Assembly: GCF_035917275.1 (NCBI RefSeq)
Contig: NZ_CP108508.1
Coordinates: 5,022,001 to 5,086,000 of the forward strand
Reading direction: 5' to 3'
DNA: 64,000 nucleotides
Source of the DNA: Streptomyces sp. NBC_01237
GTDB taxonomy: Bacteria > Actinomycetota > Actinomycetes > Streptomycetales > Streptomycetaceae
Numbering within the stretch: position 1 is the first letter of the stretch; the number at the start of each line of letters is the position of its first letter. The notes under the pieces were generated by a model. It had not been told where the DNA came from, did not search any database, and was given only the letters and a program-made list of their open reading frames with translations. The position numbers and the translations under genes are program-made. Shown in pieces: positions 7,634 to 17,674 of this stretch.

Positions 7634-8911
7634 ATGGGCGGGGCTGTGCAGCGGCGCTTTATGGGTTGGACCGCGGTAGTGGCGGCACTCGGCATGACAG
7701 CGGCGTTGTCTGCCTGTGGCGGTGACAGCGGCTCGGAGGACGTCACCCTCACACTGGTCGCCGCCGACTACGGCACCAGTGCGGCCAACAGCTCCGAGAA
7801 GTACTGGAACCGTGTCGCCGAGGGCTTCGAGAAGTCCCACCCCGGCATCGAGGTCGATGTCCGCATCTACCCGTGGACGGACGTCGACCGCGAGGTCGCC
7901 GAGATGGTGAAGGCCGGGAAGGCGCCGGACATCGCCCAGATCGGGGCGTACGCCGACTACGCCAAGGCCGGCAAGATCTACACCGCCGACCAGATGCTCG
8001 CCATCCGCACCCAGGCCAACTTCCTCCCGGTGCTGAGCGACGCGGGCAAGATCCAGGGCCGGCAGTACGGGCTGCCGTTCGTCGCGAGCACCCGGCTGCT
8101 CTTCTACAACAAGGAGCTCTTCCGGCAGGCCGGTCTCGACGCCCCGCAGACCTGGACCGACATCCAGCACCACGCCTCCGCGCTCAAGCAGCGTGGTGTC
8201 GGCTACCCGTTCGCGCTGCCGCTCGGCCAGGAGGAATCCCAGGCCGAGACCATGATGTGGCTGCTCAGCGGGGGTGGCGGCTACACGGACGACGTCGGCT
8301 CGTACGACATCGACTCCGACAAGAACGTCGCCACGCTCCAGTGGCTGAAGGACAACCTGGTCGGCAAGGGGCTCACCGGCCCCGTCGAGCCCGGCAAGCT
8401 CGACCGGGCGAAGGCGTTCGCCGCGTTCACCAAGGGCGAGGTCGGCATGCTCAACGGGCATCCCACGCTGATGCGGAAGGCCGAGGCGAAGGGCATCGAC
8501 GTCGGCATGGTGCCGCTGCCCGGCATCGACGGTCCGACGCAGGGCACGATGGGCGTCGCCGACTGGATGATGGGCTTCAAGCAGAACGACCACCGCAGGG
8601 AGATCGGTACGTTCTTCGACTACGCGTACTCGGACGCGAACGTGCTGGCCTTCGCCGACGAGTACGACATGCTGCCGGTGACCGGCAGCGCGTCCGCCGT
8701 GATGGAGAGCGACGCCGAGCACAAGCCGCTGCGGGGCTTCCTGGCGGCGCTGCCGAACTCGCAGTTCTACCCGTACGCCAAGACGTCCTGGGCCGGTGTC
8801 AGCGAGGGCCTCAAGAAGAACATCGGCGACGCGGTCGCCCCGGACGGCAGCCCGCGGAGCGTCCTCTCCGCGATCGCCAGTGCGGCGGGCCGGGCGGAGA
8901 GCGCCGAGTAG
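7634..8911 (+). CDS. Family 1 extracellular sugar-binding lipoprotein
   Basis: Solute-binding protein of an ABC sugar importer, predicted to be a secreted lipoprotein. A short basic n-region, a hydrophobic stretch and the lipobox LSAC (Cys about 28) precede a roughly 400-aa periplasmic-binding fold. Typical features are LTLVAADYG at the mature start, APDIAQIG and GLPFVASTRLLFYNKELF. No permease or ATPase gene is adjacent, so it probably shares membrane components encoded elsewhere. Starts at 7604, 7619, 7634 (ATG) and 7646 (GTG) are all possible; ribosome sites do not settle it. The nearby dre-like sites suggest an amino-sugar or chitin-derived ligand, which is inference. Confidence 0.85.
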   Translation: MGGAVQRRFMGWTAVVAALGMTAALSACGGDSGSEDVTLTLVAADYGTSAANSSEKYWNRVAEGFEKSHPGIEVDVRIYPWTDVDREVAEMVKAGKAPDIAQIGAYADYAKAGKIYTADQMLAIRTQANFLPVLSDAGKIQGRQYGLPFVASTRLLFYNKELFRQAGLDAPQTWTDIQHHASALKQRGVGYPFALPLGQEESQAETMMWLLSGGGGYTDDVGSYDIDSDKNVATLQWLKDNLVGKGLTGPVEPGKLDRAKAFAAFTKGEVGMLNGHPTLMRKAEAKGIDVGMVPLPGIDGPTQGTMGVADWMMGFKQNDHRREIGTFFDYAYSDANVLAFADEYDMLPVTGSASAVMESDAEHKPLRGFLAALPNSQFYPYAKTSWAGVSEGLKKNIGDAVAPDGSPRSVLSAIASAAGRAESAE

Positions 8912-8954
8912 CGGCCCGGTGGCGGTGTCCGGGGCGGGAGCTAGGTTGGTTGAT

Positions 8955-9206
8955 ATGACCGCCCCCGAGAACGGACCCGACAACGCGCTGTCCGACCGGG
9001 ACCGCGCGCTGCTGGCCCTGGAGCGGCGCTCCTGGGCGGGCCCCGGGGCGAAGGAGCGGGCGATCCGCGAGGAGCTGGGGATCTCGCCGGTGCGCTACTA
9101 CCAACTGCTGAACGCGCTGATCGAGGACCGTCGGGCGCTGGCGGAGGACCCCGTCACGGTGAATCGGCTGCGCCGGATACGGGACGCGAGGCGGGATCGC
9201 CGCTGA
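8955..9206 (+). CDS. DUF3263 small protein
   Basis: An 83-aa charged protein with a helix-turn-helix-like middle (RAIREELGISPVRYYQ) matching the actinobacterial DUF3263 family. It begins ATGACCGCC at 8955, 43 bp after the lipoprotein gene. The fold suggests DNA binding, like a small sigma-region-4 module, but no function is established. It is followed by the 22-bp repeat array and then otsB on the same strand. Confidence 0.8.
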   Translation: MTAPENGPDNALSDRDRALLALERRSWAGPGAKERAIREELGISPVRYYQLLNALIEDRRALAEDPVTVNRLRRIRDARRDRR

Positions 9207-9265
9207 GGCGCGCCCCGCACCGCCGGACGGGCACGGGGCCGGCGCGGGGCCGACGCGGGGTCGGC

Positions 9266-9504
9266 GTACAGGCCGGGCGCACACGACGTACAGGCCGGGC
9301 GCACACGACGTACAGGCCGGGCGCACACGACGTACAGGCCGGGCGCACACGACGTACAGGCCGGGCGCACACGACGTACAGGCGCCGGGCGCACACGACG
9401 TACAGGCCGGGCGCACACGACGTAGAGGCACGGCGTACATGGCGTACAGGCACGGCGTACACGGTGTACGGGGCGTACGGGCCGGGCGTACACGGCGTAC
9501 GGGC
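9266..9504. repeat. 22-bp tandem repeat array (GTAC-centred)
   Basis: Seven consecutive copies of a 22-bp unit beginning GTACAGGCCGGGCGC run from 9266 to 9421. The sixth has a 2-bp insertion (24 bp). Diverging copies rich in GGCGTACA continue to about 9504. Units are head-to-tail without spacers, so this is not CRISPR. Twenty-two is not a multiple of three, and no credible gene covers the array. It fills the gap between the DUF3263 gene and otsB. Confidence 0.92.
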
Positions 9505-9546
9505 TTTTCCCGCCCCCGGGGGCTTCGGGCGCTATAGGGTCGAAGC

Positions 9547-10407
9547 ATGGGCAGACACCCCGAACTCCTGCCGACCCCGAGCACTCCCGCCGGCCGTGAG
9601 GGCCTCGCCGCACTCCTCGCCCGGCCCGACCGCGCGGTCGTCGCTCTCGACTTCGACGGCACGCTCGCCGACATCGTCCCGGACCCCGAGCAGGCCCGCG
9701 CCCACCCCGACGCCGTTCCGGCGCTCGCCGCGCTCGCTCCGAAGGTCGCCTCGGTCGCCGTGATCACCGGGCGCCCGGCCGGTGTCGCGGTCCGCCACGG
9801 CGGCTTCGCCGGAGTGCCGGGCCTCGATCACCTCGTCGTCCTCGGCCACTACGGCGCCGAGCGCTGGGACGCCGTCACCGGCACCGTCCACGCCCCCGCC
9901 CCGCACCCCGGCGTCGCCGCGGTCCGGGCGGAACTGCCCGGCGTGCTCCACGAGTTCGGTGCCTGGCACGGGACCTGGGTGGAGGAGAAGGGGCAGGCCC
10001 TCGCCGTCCACACCCGCCGCGCCGAGGACCCGCAGGCCGCCTTCGAGTCGCTGCGCGGGCCCCTCGGAGAGCTCGCGGCCCGGCACGGCCTGATCGTGGA
10101 ACCGGGACGCCTGGTGCTGGAGTTGCGCCCGCCCGGCATGGACAAGGGCGTCGCGCTGGCGGAGTACGTACGGGAAATGGACGCCGAGTCCGTCCTGTAC
10201 GCGGGTGACGACCTCGGTGACCTCGCGGCGTTCGCCACCGTGGAGAAGCTGCGCGCCGAGGGGCCGGACGGGATCCCCGGTCTGCTGGTGTGCAGCGGCA
10301 GTGCCGAGGTTCCCGAACTGGCCGAACGCGCCGATCTGCTGCTGCCGGGACCGGCGGCCGTCGTCGGCTTCCTCGCGGACCTGGCGCGGCACGCCCAGCC
10401 CCGGTAA
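9547..10407 (+). CDS. otsB: Trehalose-6-phosphate phosphatase
   Basis: Dephosphorylates trehalose-6-phosphate to the osmoprotectant and spore carbohydrate trehalose. The 286-aa HAD enzyme has motif I DFDGT (D35, D37), the ITGRP segment, a cap region, EPGRLVLELRPPGMDKG with the motif III Lys, and GDDLGD near residue 220. It starts 42 bp past the 22-bp repeat array and converges tail-to-tail with otsA, which makes its substrate. Confidence 0.93.
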   Translation: MGRHPELLPTPSTPAGREGLAALLARPDRAVVALDFDGTLADIVPDPEQARAHPDAVPALAALAPKVASVAVITGRPAGVAVRHGGFAGVPGLDHLVVLGHYGAERWDAVTGTVHAPAPHPGVAAVRAELPGVLHEFGAWHGTWVEEKGQALAVHTRRAEDPQAAFESLRGPLGELAARHGLIVEPGRLVLELRPPGMDKGVALAEYVREMDAESVLYAGDDLGDLAAFATVEKLRAEGPDGIPGLLVCSGSAEVPELAERADLLLPGPAAVVGFLADLARHAQPR

Positions 10408-10469
10408 GCCCTGGCCCGGTAAGCCCTGGCCCGGTAGCTCCAGGTCCCGTCCGGGGCCCCGGCCCCCGG

Positions 10470-11855
10470 TCAGTCGCGCCGCAGCGCCTCCAGCTGGTCC
10501 AGGAACCACTGCTGCGGCGGCAGCGCGGTCGCCGCAGCGGCCAGCCGCTCGCAGCGTTCGGCCCGTTCGCCGCTCTCCATCGACAGCGCCTCGTGCAGGG
10601 CGGCGGCCGTCGCGGTCACGTCGTACGGGTTCACCACGATCGCGTCGGCGCCCAGCTCCTCGTACGCCCCCGCCTCCCGCGACAGCACCAGGACGCAGCC
10701 GCGGTCGGAGACGACGGGGACCTCCTTGGCGACCAGGTTCATGCCGTCGCGGATCGGGTTGACCAGGGCCACGTCCGCCAGCCGGTACGCGGCCAGGGAA
10801 CGCGCGAAGTCGTCCTTGACGTGGAGGACGACGGGGGTCCAGCCGGGCGTGCCGTAGGCGGCGTTGATCTCGTCGGCCAGGGTCTGCACCGCCGCCGTGT
10901 ACTCCCGGTACACCGCGAGGTCCTGCCGTGAGGGGTAGGCGAAGGCGACATGGACGACCCGTTCGCGCCACTCGGGGCGCGTGTCGAGCAGGGCGCGGTA
11001 GGCGTGCAGGCCGCGGACGATGTTCTTGGAGAGTTCCGTACGGTCCACCCGCACGATCGTGCGGCGGTCGCCGTCGCCGCCCACCTGCTCCCGCAGCGCC
11101 GCCATCCGGTCGTCCACGTCCGCCTCGTGCGCGCGGCGCCGCAGGAACTCCGCGTCCGCGCCGAGCCCGTGCACCCCGATGCGGGTCCGCCCCGTGCCGC
11201 CCAGGATCTCCGTGCAGCAGCTGATGAAGGCGTCCGCCCAGCGCCGGGTCAGGAACGCCGCCCGGTCCGCGCCCAGGATGCCGCGCAGCAGCTGTTCACC
11301 GATGTCGTCGGGCAGCAGGCGGAAGTAGTCGACGGGCGCCCACGGGGTGTGCGAGAAGTGGCCGATGCGCAGGTCGGGGCGGAGTTCCCGGAGGAGGCCG
11401 GGGACCAGGGCGAGGTGGTAGTCCTGCACCAGGACGGCCGCCCCCGGCCCCGCCTCCTCGGCGAGCGCCTCGGCGAAGGCCCGGTTGTACGTCTCGTAGG
11501 AGGCCCACTGGCGCCGGAACTCCGCGTCGAAGACCGGCTCGACGGGTGTCTGGTAGAGCAGGTGGTGGACGAACCACAGGACGGAGTTCGCGATCCCGTT
11601 GTACGCGTCGGCGTGCACATCGGCGTCGATGTCGAGCATCCGTACGCCCGGCTCACCGACCCCGCGCCGGACCGCCTCGCGGTCGCCGTCGCCCAGGGCG
11701 GCGCACACCCACAGCTTGTCGTCGACGGCGCTCAGGCCCGAGACGAGGCCGCCCCCGCCCCGTTTCGACGCGAGCGAGCCGTCCTCGCTCAGCGAGTACG
11801 ACACCGGGCCGCGGTTGGACGCGACGAGAACCTGGGCAGCGTGCTCGGAGACCAT
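10470..11855 (-). CDS. otsA: Trehalose-6-phosphate synthase
   Basis: Family GT20 glycosyltransferase making trehalose-6-phosphate from a nucleotide-activated glucose and glucose-6-phosphate. The 461-aa protein opens with the family signature VASNRGPVS and the glycine-rich RGGGGLVSGL loop. It also has VQDYHLAL, HTPWAP, RVDRTELSKNI and the donor-site segment NPIRDGMNLVAKE. It converges with otsB. Only 62 bp, partly GC-rich repeats (CCCTGGCCCGGTA twice), separate the two genes. Confidence 0.94.
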   Translation of the reverse strand: MVSEHAAQVLVASNRGPVSYSLSEDGSLASKRGGGGLVSGLSAVDDKLWVCAALGDGDREAVRRGVGEPGVRMLDIDADVHADAYNGIANSVLWFVHHLLYQTPVEPVFDAEFRRQWASYETYNRAFAEALAEEAGPGAAVLVQDYHLALVPGLLRELRPDLRIGHFSHTPWAPVDYFRLLPDDIGEQLLRGILGADRAAFLTRRWADAFISCCTEILGGTGRTRIGVHGLGADAEFLRRRAHEADVDDRMAALREQVGGDGDRRTIVRVDRTELSKNIVRGLHAYRALLDTRPEWRERVVHVAFAYPSRQDLAVYREYTAAVQTLADEINAAYGTPGWTPVVLHVKDDFARSLAAYRLADVALVNPIRDGMNLVAKEVPVVSDRGCVLVLSREAGAYEELGADAIVVNPYDVTATAAALHEALSMESGERAERCERLAAAATALPPQQWFLDQLEALRRD

Positions 11856-12006
11856 GTAGCGGAACCTAGCCCGTTCGGGAAGCCGTCAAACGCGATTGGT
11901 TACGCCACACCGAACACGGCCGGTACCGGACCGCCCCCGTCCCGTGCCGTCCGGTGCCTCATGCCACCCGGCGCTCGCCGCCCGGTGCCCCACGCGGCCC
12001 GGTGCC

Positions 12007-12984
12007 TCACGCGGCCCGGCGCTCGGTGTACTCCGCGATCTCCCGCATCGGCGGCCGCTCCTCCGTGTCCACCGCATGGGTGCGCGGTACGAAGCCGTTC
12101 TCGCCCCGCTCGAACTGGGTGAGCGCGGGCCGCACCAGATGTCCCCGGGAGAGCCGCAGCTGCGCGGTGCGGTAGATCGCCGCCGCCATCCGGCCCAGCG
12201 CCTGACCGTCCTGGTGGCGGTGCTTGCGTACGCCGACATCGACCTGCGCCAGCGCGTCCAGGCCCACGGTGTGCAGGGCGTCGACGAGCAGCCCCAGCTC
12301 CACTCCGTAGCCGACCGGGAAGGGCAGCCGCTCCAGCAGGGAGCGCCGCACCGCGTATTCGCCGCCCAGCGGCTGGACGAACCCGGCCAGCTGCGGCCAG
12401 TGCAGATTGAGCAGGGGGCGCGCCACCAGCTCCGTGACCCGACCGCCCTGACCTGCGGTTTCGCCCAGGGGGCGGTCGTACATCGCCTTGACGAACTGCA
12501 CGGACGGGTCGGTGAGCAGCGGTCCGACGATGCCGGAGACGAAGTCGGCGGAGAAGTCCTTGAGGTCGGCGTCGATGAAGCAGACGATCTCACCGCTCGT
12601 CACCAGCAGTGACCGCCACAACACCTCGCCCTTGCCGGGCAGGGCCGGTATCCGCGGGAGTATCGCGTCCCGGTGCACCACCCGGGCGCCCGCGCGGCGG
12701 GCGGCCTCGGCGGTGGCGTCGGTGGAGCCGGAGTCGATCACCACCAGCTCATCGACGAGCCGGACCTCCTCCATCAGCTCGCGCCGGATCGTCGACACGA
12801 TCGCGCCGACCGTCGCCTCCTCGTTCAGCGCGGGCAGGACGACACTCACGCTCGCCCGGTGTGGATCCCTGGCCCGCGCGGCGACGAGCCGGTCCAGCGG
12901 GCGGTCGGCGGCCGACCAGGAACGCCTGGTCAGCCAGCGTTCCACCTCTTCCAGCACGGTCGATACTCCCTGTATGTGATTCAT
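12007..12984 (-). CDS. gpgS: Glucosyl-3-phosphoglycerate synthase (GT81)
   Basis: A 325-aa retaining GT-A glycosyltransferase matching GpgS, which transfers glucose from a nucleotide sugar to 3-phosphoglycerate, first step to glucosylglycerate and polymethylated glucose lipopolysaccharides. Motifs are SVVLPALNEEATVG, DSGSTD, PGKGEVLWRS and the metal-binding IDADLKDF. The catalytic-loop PLGGEYAVRR and EVDVGV-like ending are also typical of the family. It is a single gene upstream of otsA on the same strand. Location beside trehalose synthesis fits an osmolyte role. Confidence 0.85.
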   Translation of the reverse strand: MNHIQGVSTVLEEVERWLTRRSWSAADRPLDRLVAARARDPHRASVSVVLPALNEEATVGAIVSTIRRELMEEVRLVDELVVIDSGSTDATAEAARRAGARVVHRDAILPRIPALPGKGEVLWRSLLVTSGEIVCFIDADLKDFSADFVSGIVGPLLTDPSVQFVKAMYDRPLGETAGQGGRVTELVARPLLNLHWPQLAGFVQPLGGEYAVRRSLLERLPFPVGYGVELGLLVDALHTVGLDALAQVDVGVRKHRHQDGQALGRMAAAIYRTAQLRLSRGHLVRPALTQFERGENGFVPRTHAVDTEERPPMREIAEYTERRAA

Positions 12985-13111
12985 CTCGCGGTTCGGACGA
13001 CTATCTCAACGGTCCGGTGCTTCGGTTACAGTCTTGAACAACGCGGATGACCGTCGCATGTCGGGGTCCGTCCGCCAATAAATGCCTGGATCGAAGATCC
13101 AGTGCCACAGC

Positions 13112-13238
13112 GCTCATCCAGAGGGACTGAGGGAACGGCCCGTTGAAGTCCCGGCAACCCTCCCGCCGACCGTTGAGGTCACGGTGGGGAAGGTGCCAAT
13201 TCCGTCTTGTGGCGAAATGCGTCGCAAGGAAGATGAGG
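13112..13238 (+). promoter_or_regulatory. SAM-I (S-box) riboswitch upstream of metM-metO
   Basis: The leader carries the S-box signature: P1 5' strand CTCATC (13113-13118), CAGAGGGACTGAGGGAACGG, CCCGTTGAAGTC, GGCAACC (13153-13159), a P3 stem closed by ACCGT/ACGGT, and GAAGGTGCCAATTCC (13189-13203). A P4-like hairpin follows, then the P1 3' strand GATGAG (13232-13237). That strand overlaps GAGGAG at 13235-13240, next to the presumed ribosome site AAAGGGA (13241-13247). SAM binding could therefore block translation directly, because no separate terminator is seen. Identification is firm; the control mechanism is inferred. Confidence 0.93.
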
Positions 13239-13258
13239 AGAAAGGGACCTCCGCCATC

Positions 13259-14560
13259 ATGGCTGTTCAGACTGTTGCCGCATCCACCGATTCTGCTGTC
13301 TCCGCTGTGGATCTCGGCCCCGCCGCCGCGCTTTCCTGCCGCGAGTGCGGTGAGCGTTTCGAGCTCGGCCCCCTCTTCGCCTGCGCGTCCTGTTTCGGGC
13401 CGCTCGAAGTGGCGTACGACCTGCCGAGCGGTACCCCGGACGAGCTGAAGAAGCGCATCGAGGCCGGACCGAACAACATCTGGCGCTACGCGCCGCTGCT
13501 GCCGGTCCCCGCCGATGTCGCGGACAAGCCCAACATCAACCCCGGCTTCACCAAGCTGGTCAAGGCCGACAACCTCGCCCGTGAACTGGGCGTCACCGGT
13601 GGCCTGTACGTCAAGGACGACTCCGGGAACCCGACGCACTCCTTCAAGGACCGCGTCGTGGCCATCGCCGTCGAGGCCGCCCGCGCCTTCGGGTTCACCA
13701 CCCTGTCCTGCTCCTCCACCGGCAACCTCGCCGGTGCGGTGGGCGCCGCCGCCGCCCGCGCCGGCTTCCGGTCCTGCGTGTTCATCCCGCACGACCTGGA
13801 GCAGGGCAAGGTCGTCATGGCCGCTGTGTACGGCGGTGAGCTGGTCGGCATCGAGGGCAACTACGACGACGTCAACCGCTTCTGCTCGGAGCTCATCGGC
13901 GACCCGCTCGGCGAGGGCTGGGGCTTCGTCAACGTCAACCTGCGGCCGTACTACGGCGAGGGCTCCAAGACGCTGGCGTACGAGATCTGCGAGCAGCTCG
14001 GCTGGCAGCTGCCCGACCAGATCGTCATCCCGATCGCGTCCGGCTCGCAGCTCACGAAGATCGACAAGGGCCTCCAGGAGCTGATCAAGCTCGGTCTGGT
14101 CGAGGACAAGCCGTACAAGATCTTCGGTGCCCAGGCCGAGGGCTGCTCCCCGGTCTCCACCGCCTTCAAGGCCGGTCACGACGTCGTGCGTCCCCAGAAG
14201 CCGAACACGATCGCCAAGTCCCTGGCGATCGGCAACCCGGCCGACGGCCCGTACGTCCTGGACATCGCCCGCCGCACCGGTGGTGCCGTCGACGACGTCA
14301 ACGACGAGCAGGTCGTCGACGCGATCAAGCTGCTGGCCCGCACCGAGGGCATCTTCGCGGAGACGGCGGGCGGGGTGACGGTCGGCGTGACGAAGAAGCT
14401 GATCGAGGCCGGTCTGCTCGACCCGTCGCTGACCACCGTCGTCCTGAACACCGGTGACGGCCTCAAGACGCTCGACGCGGTGGCCGCGACCTCGCAGGCG
14501 ACCGCGACCATCCGGCCGAGCCTGGACGCATTCCGCGAAGCCGGCCTCGCCGCCCTCTGA
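13259..14560 (+). CDS. metM: Homocysteine synthase of threonine-synthase fold (MetM)
   Basis: A 433-aa PLP enzyme of the threonine synthase family. It has an N-terminal zinc ribbon (C27, C30, C42, C45) and the PLP lysine near K130 in THSFKDR. Sequence alone would say threonine synthase. The S-box riboswitch in its leader and the sulfur-carrier gene 31 bp downstream instead match MetM. As I recall from recent Streptomyces work, MetM makes homocysteine from O-phosphohomoserine using thiocarboxylated MetO. Repression by SAM makes sense for methionine synthesis, not threonine synthesis. ATG 13259 (MAVQTV) is used; upstream in-frame codons lie inside the riboswitch. Plain ThrC remains the alternative. 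Confidence 0.85.
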   Translation: MAVQTVAASTDSAVSAVDLGPAAALSCRECGERFELGPLFACASCFGPLEVAYDLPSGTPDELKKRIEAGPNNIWRYAPLLPVPADVADKPNINPGFTKLVKADNLARELGVTGGLYVKDDSGNPTHSFKDRVVAIAVEAARAFGFTTLSCSSTGNLAGAVGAAAARAGFRSCVFIPHDLEQGKVVMAAVYGGELVGIEGNYDDVNRFCSELIGDPLGEGWGFVNVNLRPYYGEGSKTLAYEICEQLGWQLPDQIVIPIASGSQLTKIDKGLQELIKLGLVEDKPYKIFGAQAEGCSPVSTAFKAGHDVVRPQKPNTIAKSLAIGNPADGPYVLDIARRTGGAVDDVNDEQVVDAIKLLARTEGIFAETAGGVTVGVTKKLIEAGLLDPSLTTVVLNTGDGLKTLDAVAATSQATATIRPSLDAFREAGLAAL

Positions 14561-14591
14561 TCACCCCGAGACCGAAGGAAGGCACCCCACC

Positions 14592-14870
14592 ATGAGCGTC
14601 AAGGTCCGCATCCCCACCATCCTCCGCACCTACACGGACGGCCAGGCCGAGGTCGCTGCGGAGGGCACCAACCTCTCCGAGGTCATCGAGTCCCTGGAGA
14701 AGAACCACCCGGGCATCGCCGCCCGTGTCCTGGACGACCAGGGCAAGCTGCGCCGCTTCGTCAACGTGTACGTCAACGATGACGACGTGCGCTTCGAGGG
14801 CGGCCTGAAGACGGCCACCCCGGACGGCGCGGGCATTTCGATCATTCCGGCAGTGGCCGGAGGCTGCTGA
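14592..14870 (+). CDS. metO: MoaD/ThiS-like sulfur-carrier protein (MetO)
   Basis: A 92-aa ubiquitin-fold sulfur carrier. When its C-terminal glycine becomes a thiocarboxylate it would hand sulfur to MetM. It shows the beta-grasp pattern of the MoaD/CysO family (VRIPTILR, RFVNVYVN, ISIIPAVAGG). The chain ends in GGC, not a free GG, so the last Cys must be trimmed before activation, presumably by a JAMM/Mec-type peptidase encoded elsewhere. AAGGAAGG before ATG 14592 is a good ribosome site. It is cotranscribed with metM and followed by a strong terminator. Confidence 0.85.
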   Translation: MSVKVRIPTILRTYTDGQAEVAAEGTNLSEVIESLEKNHPGIAARVLDDQGKLRRFVNVYVNDDDVRFEGGLKTATPDGAGISIIPAVAGGC

Positions 14871-14888
14871 CTTCACCGCGTGACCCCG

Positions 14889-14923
14889 ATTGCCCCCTCC
14901 GCGAGAGAAGCGGAGGGGGCAAT
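14889..14923 (+). terminator. Terminator after metM-metO
   Basis: Perfect 14-bp inverted repeat ATTGCCCCCTCCGC / GCGGAGGGGGCAAT with a 7-nt loop, 18 bp after the metO stop codon. Confidence 0.9.
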
Positions 14924-14939
14924 TCTGCATGGTTGAGCG

Positions 14940-15280
14940 GGGTAGAGTTGGGGAAGCGCCCTCCGCTGCCCGTGCCGCCCGCATATGAGAATGCGCCCGG
15001 TCACGACAAGAAGCAGCCAATGTGGTTGAGCACCTTGCGACGTAAGTTCCCTTTGTCGGGCCCGACTTGCCCAGGATCCTCACGTATTCCTCATATTCGA
15101 GTGTTCAGCCATGCCCAGAATTCTCGTCCGATTGACCTGTTGCAGAGGGCAGTTGGGCAGATACATTCGGCCGCGGTCGACGCGCTACGGCGCACGCACC
15201 CTCTCCTTTCGGAGGGTGAGTTCTGACCCGGGCCCGCGAAGTGCGGTCCTGTGCAAGGGCCAGTAATAGGGGAGTTAGGC
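14940..15280 (+). other. Long non-coding leader before the cold-shock gene
   Basis: About 340 bp without a convincing gene. Its AT content is clearly above that of flanking genes (for example around 15060-15170). A CACCCTC/GAGGGTG hairpin (15197-15218) lies about 60 bp before the cold-shock start. The stretch probably holds the promoter and a structured 5' untranslated region, as is common for csp genes. Confidence 0.5.
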
Positions 15281-15487
15281 ATGGCTCAGGGCACCGTCAA
15301 GTGGTTCAACGCGGAGAAGGGGTACGGCTTCATCGCGGTCGACGGTGGTGCGGATGTTTTCGTCCACTACAGCGCGATCCAGATGGACGGGTACCGCACC
15401 CTCGAAGAGGGTCAGCGAGTTGAATTCGAGATCTCGCAGGGCCAGAAGGGGCCGCAGGCGGACATGGTCAAGCTCGCCGTCGGCTGA
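15281..15487 (+). CDS. Cold-shock protein (CspA/ScoF family)
   Basis: A 68-aa single cold-shock domain, a nucleic-acid-binding beta barrel acting as RNA chaperone. RNP1 (KGYGFI) and RNP2 (DVFVHYSAI) are intact and the length is canonical. ATG 15281 is chosen because [10 protein letters not shown] is the usual start and GGGGAG lies at 15269-15274; an in-frame upstream start would add ten non-family residues. It is monocistronic, with a long leader and a strong terminator. Confidence 0.95.
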   Translation: MAQGTVKWFNAEKGYGFIAVDGGADVFVHYSAIQMDGYRTLEEGQRVEFEISQGQKGPQADMVKLAVG

Positions 15488-15516
15488 GCTCGGCGCGGTC
15501 GGCCAACGACACTACT

Positions 15517-15564
15517 CACGCACGGAGGGCCCGTACCCCATGGGGTACGGGCCCTCCGTGCGTG
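15517..15564. terminator. 48-bp perfect palindrome, terminator of csp
   Basis: Arms of 24 bp meet at a central CCATGG with no unpaired loop, 29 bp after the cold-shock stop. Flanking T-richness is absent, as usual in Streptomyces terminators. Confidence 0.85.
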
Positions 15565-15783
15565 CCGGGCGATGTGTGCCGGTGGTGTGAGCCGCGGTAT
15601 CCGCCACCACCTGTGCCAGGGCATCCGCCGCGATGTGGTGCCACGATGTGCGCCGCCCGCGCGCCGGGTGACTGCTCCGGCCGCCCCCGGAGGGTGGCCC
15701 CACTGCTGTCCCGCCGCTGTCCCGTGACCGGCGCGTGGCGGTCCTGCGAGGGGCCTGTGGCTGTCCACAAACCATGGCACCTG

Positions 15784-17596
<1,813 letters not shown>

Positions 17597-17635
17597 TCCT
17601 TCCGGGAGACCGGTGGATCGGAGCTGTCCGACATA

Positions 17636-17674
17636 CCGAGGGCGGCACCCCCTGCAAGGGGGTGCCGCCCTCGG
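17636..17674 (+). terminator. Terminator after groEL
   Basis: Perfect 17-bp arms CCGAGGGCGGCACCCCC and its complement around a TGCAA loop, 39 bp after the groEL stop. Confidence 0.9.

Noticed and set aside
9266..9504. CRISPR array
   Set aside because: Units are directly adjacent with no spacers, and no cas genes are near.
9098..9767. Minus-strand frames encoding Cys/Arg-rich repeated peptides over the 22-bp array
   Set aside because: The repeats shift frame every unit, so all three frames stay open only because the unit lacks stops. The frames also run antisense into otsB.
13082..13258. Upstream in-frame extension of metM
   Set aside because: It would translate through the riboswitch; residues match no family and MAVQTV has the correct position.
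14933..15226. 97-codon frame before the cold-shock gene
   Set aside because: TTG start without a ribosome site, atypical codon use and location in the leader; treated as non-coding.
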